Part shown: piece by piece, positions 56,282 through 64,000 of the stretch
How positions within the stretch are numbered: position 1 is the first letter of the stretch
Layout of the letters: each line of letters starts with the position of its first letter
Translations under genes and position numbers: made by a program
The notes under the pieces: generated by a model
Databases searched by the model: none
Seen by the model: the letters and a program-made list of their open reading frames with translations, nothing else
What the model was told of the DNA's origin: nothing
From: Rotaria socialis
Taxonomy: Eukaryota > Rotifera > Eurotatoria > Philodinida > Philodinidae
Direction of reading: 5' to 3'
DNA length: 64,000 bases
Assembly: GCA_905331475.1 (NCBI GenBank)
Contig: CAJNYU010001802.1
Location: forward strand, 124,001-188,000

Positions 56282-58922
56282 TCAGTCAATAGCTGATAGA
56301 ATCCTTTTAGCAGCTTGAATACCAGTTTCCATAGCAGCATTTACAGTTGAATAGTATTGCTGATGCGTTGCCTCTCCAGCAAATAGAACCCTTGGAACCT
56401 ACAAAAGAACGTTAATACTTATTTTTTGGTTTACATCTCGAAATTCATTTTGATAGAAATAAATATATTTAGGAAAAACTCTTTTCACTTCTTTACATGT
56501 AGTCGGAAAGCTGATAATTGAAAGTAAACAAATAGAAATTATATCTTCTAAATTCTTCACAATAACTTCAAACAATCTAATCATACCCCGTCGGGTGCAT
56601 AAGCTGCTGCCAATTGTTGGCGATCGTGTTTAGTTGATGCAATTGAAGCATACGAATACGATCCTCCAATATATTTGTTACTATGCCACGCACTCCTAAA
56701 TATCCATAGAAATTAAGAAAATGCTTGAGGTCGATTAACAGTCCTATCAATATTCAAAGGTCGTACCTGAGTATTTGAACCGGCTGATTTTTCTCCTGTG
56801 GAATATTTAAATATCGGCAGAGAACTTCATGGCAAATTTGCCCAATTAATTGTTCGCTCAGATTTTCAGCCGCGACTGCAGTTGGACCCACCAACCAACA
56901 GATTAGAACTGGTATATCAGTTGATGGTAGTACATCATAATGAAATAGCATGTTAGCAATATCTTGCACTATTTGCGAATCGACTCGTTCAACTTGAAGT
57001 TTTTGTCTTAACGCATCCGATATTTCAAATGATCGATCTTTATCCATATGCAATAATACAATACTGCTGGCTTTTCGATGCCAAAATTTCTTTTTGTATA
57101 TCAACATCACCTAATCGAACAAATAAGCATTACGAATAGTAAAACATTTTGTTTTCAAGATTTTCTGCTTTAGAAATCACGTCAAGTAAGTTTTTTTTTT
57201 GTCAAGCTACAGAACATTTAGCTGCACGTTCCTAGACTTATTCATTGTAGGATTTCCAGTTTGATCTTCTTCAATGATTGTTTTCTACGGAACTCGCTTA
57301 TTCCATATTAAATTTGCAATGATCTACAAACTCCGAGAGTTTTTTTCTTGAGGTGTTCAGCAGTTTTATGTATTTTATTTCGTATCATGCTAGTCCTATC
57401 TTATTTCTATGAAAATCATATCAACAAGTGTTCGTACGTTTCTCACGGTCATAATGAGAAATGTTTTTTTTTCTCTATTAAAATTAGTTCTCAGTGGTTG
57501 TAATCACCGTAGCGTATCTTATTTTTTTTACCTTGTTTACTGTACCGAAGCCTAGGTTAGAAATTGCCTGTTGTTTCTGTTGAATTAATCTCGGTTCATC
57601 TGCAAATATCGAATGAAAGTTTGCTTTCAAGTGACCTAATGAAGTCGTCCAAATAATATGATCACATATCATGGTTTTCGTACGTTGTTCATTTAGATGA
57701 TTCACTTCGATCAATAATTTTCGATCGTCTTCGATAAATTTCACGCGTATGACTTCACAATTCACACGAACACGATTATCATTTGGAATGAACGATTTAA
57801 AATAATTTATAAATGGCCGATATCCACCATTTTTTAAATCATTTTCATATTCACCTTCGAGATCCTCGTAGGCAACGTATTCTAAACAGTGTAGAGGAAT
57901 GTTTTTAAAGTTGAGAATAAAAAATTCAGCAAGATTTTACCTATTAAATTTAAATCCGATAATGTATTACAACTAGTTTCAGTCATTTCTAGCTTCATAA
58001 AATAATCAGTTAGAGGCTGAATTAAATCTTTGGAAATCGATGAAGAAGATGACAATCGTTTTTGAAAGTCTCCCGGTACAAAATCAGCAAATGACACAGG
58101 CGACGGCGTTGCTCGATCATCATATTTTTCTTCTGCTTTTTCTCGTGCTCGCTCCCATAAGTCAGTTGCCTTGTCCATTAGGTCAGATTTTACACTCTTG
58201 CCGTCCGATGTAGCAACCGTGGTCTCTAAATGAACAGCAAACTATGAAATAAAATAAAAATAAAAATTTTACATCAATAGTTGAAAGTCACAAAAAAAAA
58301 TTCACTAATATTAACAGATGAAATAAAAATTGAAATCATCTTAAAATTATATTCAATAGCAGAGATTGGATACTGAGTACAATTACTCAGTATTTTCGTA
58401 CTTTTTACTTAAAATTCGTAAGTACAAAGTATTTTCACTTGTACTTGTCCAGCCTCTGTTCAATAGATTCATGCGATTCCAGACTAAATAATCATTTAGC
58501 TTGCCACAGAGACAATTTACATACCATCATCGGAATCTTCATCGTCAGATAGAATAATGCCTAATTCATTGCAAATCTCATAGACAGAATTTTTCTTATC
58601 GCCATGCACATATTGAGCACCCTAACAACAAAACGGAAAATTATATTTTTAGAAAAAACATCCAAATATTCCTTTACCAAATCGACTGTGAGCTGAGGTG
58701 CTGATTTACATCATAGAAGAGAAAAAGAAATAGATTAGAATATGAAAAAGAAAAAAAAACACCTTATTATCATCGATTTATACCTGCATCTACCGTAAAA
58801 ATACGACCACCAAGATAATTCTGTGCTTCTAACAGTACATATTTTACATTGTGTCCTAAAGTTTTTGCAGCTGCTAGACCTGCAATGCCACCGCCAACAA
58901 TGATCACCTGAGCGTACTCCAT
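56282..58922 (-). CDS. SMOX/PAOX: FAD-dependent spermine/polyamine oxidase
   Basis: Eight exons join in frame to 487 residues: 58784-58922, 58678-58700 (23 bp), 58525-58621, 57941-58225, 57532-57881, 56767-57110, 56587-56695, 56282-56398. The N-terminus has the Rossmann dinucleotide motif [17 protein letters not shown], then [28 protein letters not shown] corresponds to the conserved GAxWIHG. The substrate domain carries VICEVIRV-like strands (read [13 protein letters not shown]) and [12 protein letters not shown]. The C-terminal FAD segment reads GGSYSYASI, then [20 protein letters not shown], the family signature that closes over the flavin. The enzyme oxidises spermine or acetylated polyamines, producing hydrogen peroxide. 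Length is close to mammalian PAOX (about 510). All core motifs are intact. Confidence 0.92.
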
Positions 58923-61258
58923 TTGTTTTTTCTTCAGACGATGTGCTTCTGTAGTTAAGCCTTGACAAAATACATTAATAAATATTTACCTAAACAGGTT
59001 TTTACTTTTATTAAGGATTAGTCATAGTCTGTTTGCGCATAAATAAATTTATTTATATACAAAAAGAAAGAAAGAAAGGGCAAAAGCTTAGAAGTATCCT
59101 TCTATTGGAGCATGCCTTTGAATCGTTTGCTCAAGACAAATACGAACGAAGCAAGGTATATATAGAAAAAAAAACATGCGCTACAACAACAAAATATATC
59201 ATGCTTAACGCAAAATATAAAAAAAACAACTGACATTACAGCGAGAGAACTAATTGCTAAATAAGGCTTTTTTCATCTCATTATATCGAGAAGCGTATTT
59301 GCACACCATAAAGACTCTATTTTGATAGCTTTTTTTTCTATGGATGTAAAGTCTGATGTCGAATATCGTGTGATCTCTAAATAATAACCATTAGTTTAAG
59401 TGAAAAATTAAATTAGCGAACAGAGCGTTATCATTTTTCAGCACACAATATTCTTCTCTGTAATATTCTATCGTATCTGTATCTATGTTTGCGGAAATTC
59501 ACACCTGATTTACGGAATAGACAATGGGGGATTTTGAATTTCTTTGGCCTTTGATGAATATTTTGTAGCAGCAAAACAATTATTATAATAGTGTGATACA
59601 CTCAAAAAAATGAGAAGAGAATCTACTGCTATCAACCGTATGACGAATGCTTTAATTTATAATGAAGTAGAGCTCACGACTACAGAAAACAAAGTGGTAA
59701 CTAATTGATTTGCCCTTTACTTTGGCATCTAAGAGAATGATTATATTCGACTGTGACTATCCTTTCGCTTGAGATCGATACCTGCCTAATAGCTAGTAGA
59801 TACGTAGTACAATGAGTATAAAAATAGTTGTCATCAAGGCTTAAACGCCCTGAAATGTTTCTCACTCGTCTCTATTCATGATAATATTGCAGGAAATTAG
59901 CAATGTGAGAATTCCGCTGTGAATATCTATTATTTCATTCAGGTCACGTTCGGTACACACACACACACAGAGAGATAATTAACTAGGAATAAAATGTATT
60001 TCTTTATTTTGACTGCTTTCAAAAATGAGATAATCAATAGGAAATAAAATCCGTCGACGTCAAAGACTTCCATCGAAATGTTTGCTTCTAGTTGACGTCG
60101 TCGAGAATGTTTGTTCTCTTTTTTTAGCCCATCGCTATTGTCGTGCTACACTTGAGTTCTCTCATTGTGTGAAATTGACTTATTCTTTGTTGCCAAAAAA
60201 AATGATTATACTTCTCCTTGACATATTCTTTTCTCTAACAGTCGCTAGTCAGGTTCCGCTGAGTGATGAGGAGCGACGTTAAAAAGAAAAAGTTGGTTCA
60301 GAGAAAAAGCGAGGAACAATGATTTCAACGAGTTGAACAGAAAGTAAGCAGGATCTGCCTTTTTTGTACAGGCTCATCTAATATTAATAACATTTGATTT
60401 GTGATGAAACTAATAAATTTTCAATTTTTCATTCATTGAAAAAGCATAAAAGAAAGGGAAAACAAAAGTTCTATGCAGCAGAAACTTGATGATTGGGTTT
60501 ACTTGAATTTACCAATCGACGATCGTAAAGAAGCTTGTGTAGAAAAGTGAATTCTGTATATTTTGTTTTGGTTTGTTATGATGAACATTAATTAAGAAAG
60601 ATAAAGTAGAATCGAGAATTCTTGTTTTTTTTATTTATTTCCAACGAATTTCTCAAACTATACATTACATAAGTTAAAATCGTGCCAGCACAATACTCGA
60701 ATTATAATAAAAAAAAGAAATGTATGTCGCGTGTCTTATTATTTTACAACAATGCATTCTTTTATTCAATTTTGACATGAACTTGAGAAATCCTTCCTCG
60801 CAGATGGAATCTCATTTTAACTGTAAACAATTCAAATTAGACTAAATGTCTGAAAGAATACGGAACTACAGAATGTGAGAAGCACCTGCATCGTTTTGAT
60901 ACTACCCGCTGAAATAATATTCGACTAGTAGAGAAAAAAATCCAATCTATCTGCTGATTATTTACTAATCATGTCTGTTTCCATGTCATCGATAACGATT
61001 GCATAACGGCGCTATGAATCGATAAAGCGCGCTATAGCATCAGATGTTTTATGACTGCTGGTGGTACTCTTGTAGATCTACCCTTTCGTTAGATTTTAGT
61101 GGTTCATATTTATTCAGAGCTTGATACATAGAAAAGTTTTGATTATTTTTTTGTAAATTTTATTTGACCATACAATCAAAAAAAATGTTAACCACAACAA
61201 AATGTTTTCGTTCAAAAACAAAAGAAACAGTCGAGTAGAAAACAAAACCTTCACGTAG
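58923..61258. other. Intergenic, nothing recognised
   Basis: AT-rich, with (CA)n at about 59958 and GATGAGGAGCG words. Short frames (up to 66 codons) are not supported. No transposon ends were found. Confidence 0.35.
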
Positions 61259-62560
61259 TCATTCACTAAATAATTGTTCCCCTTGTTCATCATCGAGTTT
61301 AAATTTTATACGTACAGCTTCTGAAAATAAAGACTTAAGAAATAAACATGAAGAAACAACAAAATTAATACCTTAAATTAATTTATCTGTTGTCATCGTG
61401 AGTATTAACTGGCTGTCGTTCAAATAGCTCTTCTATTGTGAACATTATTTGAATCAATTGTGTTACATAAAGATTAGCTTTGCCTTTTGTTCCCAGGATC
61501 TTGACCAAATCGATACCAGGTTCATCACCATTTGATTTAAAAATCCAAAATAAGATCTATAATTGAAAATTATACTCACCAAAGAAGATGAAAAACTTCT
61601 ATCATCATTATTGATATCAGCTGGATCTTCAAGTGATAGAGCTGTCGAAATATGAAAATCTATTCCTAGTCAACTCTCCCTAGAAGAATCCCCAGAGAGT
61701 CCCCTGACGAATCTCCGGGGACTCACGGCAGGGAGTCCCTAGGGATTTCGTTCTTTTGCGGGAATTCTCTGGGGAGTTATCTGGCTAAAATGGATGCAAT
61801 ATCTAATTACTAATAAATTCTTCTTAATTTTTTAAAATTTAAAGTTTTTTTTATTTTAAAAATTTCATCAATTCTCCTCAGAGAAATCCCAGGAAAGTCC
61901 CCAAAATAAAATTCCCCGGGGACTCACGACAGGAACTCCCCAGGGATTTCGTTATTTTGCGGGGACTCCCCGGGGAGAGTGGATTAGGGATTTCAGTTAA
62001 TATTAAAATTTAATAGCTAAAGTCTAGGAAATTTTTTATCTTGAATTTTTTAAAATAATACCTGTCGTTTATTCGAAGCTTTTTGAATCTTCTTCTGGTT
62101 CTTGTAGATTGATTTCATCATTTCTTCTAATCGTTCTTGACAAACTAACATCAACATCAAATATTTTGTTTCCATCCATTGTGAAAAACTATCTGCTTCC
62201 GTTGGTTTGTGCGATGGAGAGTCATTTTTAACTTCATGAGTTGATCGTCGACCATGAAAAATTGGATTTTTAATTGTATTCATTAAACATGAAACTTTAT
62301 CTTCATCTGATTGGGTGGACGACGATGAATCATCATCTTGTATAATTTTAGATCTTTTTTCTGTTTTTTTTTGGTGATGAAAATGAATCTATAGATATTC
62401 TTTTACGTACATCAGTATTTGAAAGTGCGTTCGATGGTGATCTTCCTGATACCAAAATTAGATCATTATTATTTGACGAATATGACGATATACCTGTTGG
62501 ATTAATATAAGAAGAAGGATAAACAACGATCGTTCATAGAGAATGAAACAAGTGTGAAAC
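61259..62560 (-). CDS. Unrecognised multi-exon gene, possibly broken
   Basis: Several coding-looking pieces share an acidic, lysine- and serine-rich style. A piece at about 62062-62340 reads DDDSSSSTQSDEDKVS, then MNTIKNPIFHGRRSTHEV and ends with a helical MKSIYKNQKKIQKASNKRQ. A piece near 61581-61640 reads SLEDPADINNDDRSFSSS. A piece at 61400-61555 reads VKILGTKGKANLYVTQLIQI then MFTIEELFERQP. A last exon, 61259-61320, reads EAVRIKFKLDDEQGEQLFSE. The last two resemble the helical end of a BEN domain (weak). Phases do not all match, and one poly-A run near 62375 shifts frame, so either small exons were missed or the gene is decayed. A transposon (61665-61989) lies between two of the pieces. 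Confidence 0.35.
61665..61989. mobile_element. Short TIR element with internal duplication, intronic
   Basis: The ends CCTAGTCAACTCTCCC and GGGAGAGTGGATTAGG-type (16 bases, two or three mismatches) are inverted. Two GC-rich blocks inside are direct repeats of each other: both contain GGGGACTCACG, AGGGATTTCGTT and TTTTGCGGG. They flank an AT-rich centre of about 70 bp. The GC-richness contrasts with surroundings. No coding frame. Target duplication not resolved. Confidence 0.6.
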
Positions 62561-64000
62561 GATAATTAATTTTACAGAGTTTATTTTACTCGCTTGTTCC
62601 GCCGTCTGTTCTGTCTGAGAAGAGAGAAATAAATCAATATAGCTAGCCGAGTCATATTGGTTGGTAGAAAAAAAAAAGAAATACAGGGTGATCATTTTTC
62701 TCTCTGATTAATTCTCTTCATTAGATAAAAGGCACTGTAACAGAATTTTCCCTAACAGCTCCTCATTACTTTCATTACTGTGGTTGATACCAGCAAAGTC
62801 GTTATTATGGACAATTATCTGACGAACCGATTGACGCTTAAGCTGTCGAATACGACGTCTTTGGTTTACTTTATTAGGAAATTGATACATTGATTATAAA
62901 GCTAAATCAAAGATAATTATCATTCGCAAGCCGAGGATTCAAGATAAAATCTAGAAAGATTTCTAATACTGTTCGATAATTTGATGAGACATGATTAATT
63001 CGGTCAATCAGACCATTAGTAATCTAAAGACAATGGTGGACTTGTAATTAATTACTTTAAGGAAAAAAAATAGAACTGGTAGTTTCATTTTCTTAACTGG
63101 TATAGCGCCGCATAGAGCGTTACAATAGTTACGATGTCTGTGGCACTATATTGCTAGATAACGCCACTATATGGCGTTTTGACGCTACTGAAAACGAAGA
63201 ATGACATGGGATCGTTAAATCGCTTAATCATCTAGACGAAAAGCTTTACTTACAAAATGTGTAAAAATCAAGTCCCTATCATGTTCTCGATCAACAGCAC
63301 CCTTTATTTCGTGAACAGAGTTATGTCACGTTCTTTTAACACAATGGCTAAGGGGCTTCGAAGTTTCACTGCCTATTGATGAAAATTCTAACATCCGAAA
63401 TCATCTACTAGATTGTCCTATAACTAATAAATCTAGTACAATGCGTTCAGTGACGCATCAGATGAAGTTGCATCAATATCAATGGCATCTACTGATAAGC
63501 TAAACATCAGTTGATTATTCACTAAACTTTTAAAAGGCATTTGTATTGTCTGTAGTTTTGAGTTTGACACGATGATTACATACAATTTAAAATGTGCTTT
63601 TGACAGAAGTTATGTCTATTCTTTTAAAATGATTCTATTTATACAAAGAAAAAAACTACCTTCCGTCAGTTCATTATTAAAATTTAGCACGCAAATATAA
63701 TCTTTTACTTTAATGAATTGTTGATAATAGAGAATTATCTCCTTGAAATACTAAACGCAGCAGATTGCAATTGTTGATGATTATCTACTACACTACACTT
63801 TATATAAATAGTGAGAATTTATTGGCTCAATTTTGACCTGCTTACGGCAACCGCATGGTTAACTAGCTTGATCCTCTAAGACTAATGAGGTTGAACCACT
63901 GTGACAAAACACCGAATCATCTGAAGAGTAAAAGATCATTCACTTACTGAATTTAGAAGAGTTACTCATTTTCATATCTCCAGATAGATCTGAATAATAT
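62561..64000. other. Right edge, nothing firmly recognised
   Basis: A 60-codon minus frame at 62708-62890 (MYQFPNKVNQRRRIRQLKRQ, basic, then acidic LLGKILLQCLLSNEEN) is a candidate first exon or tiny gene but has no family signal. The tetramer GGCG/CGCC and ATAGCGCCGC words at about 63100-63175 (TAGCGCCGCATAGAGCG; AACGCCACTATATGGCGTT) form a small imperfect palindrome. Confidence 0.3.

Noticed and set aside
62050..62283. BEN-domain gene call
   Set aside because: Only the two downstream pieces vaguely resemble a BEN domain and phases do not agree, so no family name was assigned.
1..64000. CRISPR arrays, bacterial operons, riboswitches or Rho-independent terminators
   Set aside because: The interrupted genes and animal families show nuclear eukaryotic DNA; no spacer-repeat pattern or bacterial ribosome-binding sites were seen.

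Overview
The window looks like nuclear DNA of a small invertebrate, most likely a bdelloid rotifer (inference). The base composition is AT-rich. Genes carry short GT-AG introns, mostly about 50-70 bp. Animal families dominate: LIM-homeobox LHX1/5, EXOSC9, SUB1/PC4, SLC25A32, N6AMT1, TMEM184, spermine/polyamine oxidase and a uromodulin-type D8C protein. They sit beside genes that look foreign to animals, namely a fungal-type CBM1-like secreted protein and a bacterial-type beta-lactamase/NylB-like serine hydrolase. Many small, decayed transposons of several classes are scattered between them. No bacterial gene organisation, CRISPR array, rRNA or intact tRNA is visible.

Layout. 1-6 kb: a hAT-type MITE, a frameshifted ubiquitin-like/LRR pseudogene, a TIR-bounded block holding two large palindromes, and a tRNA-derived SINE. 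6.9-11.1 kb: the CBM1-like gene, a foldback element, a hammerhead-like motif, a CACTG MITE and an unrecognised four- or five-exon gene. 11.5-17.1 kb: a tRNA-like sequence, a small unknown coding segment, a GC-rich hAT MITE with a perfect 8-bp target duplication, two tandem hammerhead-ribozyme-like cores followed by a decayed ORF (probably a Penelope-like element 5' end), and a compact LTR element with PBS and PPT but no visible reverse transcriptase. 19.4-20.5 kb: TMEM184. 22.6-24.1 kb: an ADP-ribosyltransferase fragment cut by a TIR element with subterminal minisatellites.

25-32.6 kb is the gene-dense part: a TPR protein, an NNMT/PNMT-like methyltransferase, then on the minus strand N6AMT1-SLC25A32 and SUB1-EXOSC9 as two head-to-tail pairs. 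34.6-43.7 kb: two retropepsin-like single-exon proteins lacking the normal catalytic triplet, another hAT MITE, and the beta-lactamase-like gene. 44.7-45.2 kb: a 245-bp tandem duplication. 47.5-49.0 kb: LHX1/5, followed by about 4.8 kb of apparently non-coding DNA. 53.8-54.8 kb: the D8C membrane protein. 56.3-58.9 kb: an eight-exon polyamine oxidase. 61.3-62.6 kb: pieces of an unrecognised gene with a transposon between two of them.

Two themes stand out. First, several start codons lie directly behind a pyrimidine-rich or AT-rich stretch ending in AG (N6AMT1, SLC25A32, SUB1, EXOSC9, LHX1/5, TMEM184, and the 35-kb protein). In the N6AMT1-SLC25A32 pair the whole 34-bp intergenic gap is such an acceptor. 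This fits spliced-leader trans-splicing of polycistronic transcripts, which is known in rotifers. Second, the diverse short non-autonomous elements, including hammerhead-bearing remnants, suggest repeated invasion and decay. Coordinates were read by eye; exon edges may be off by one or two bases.
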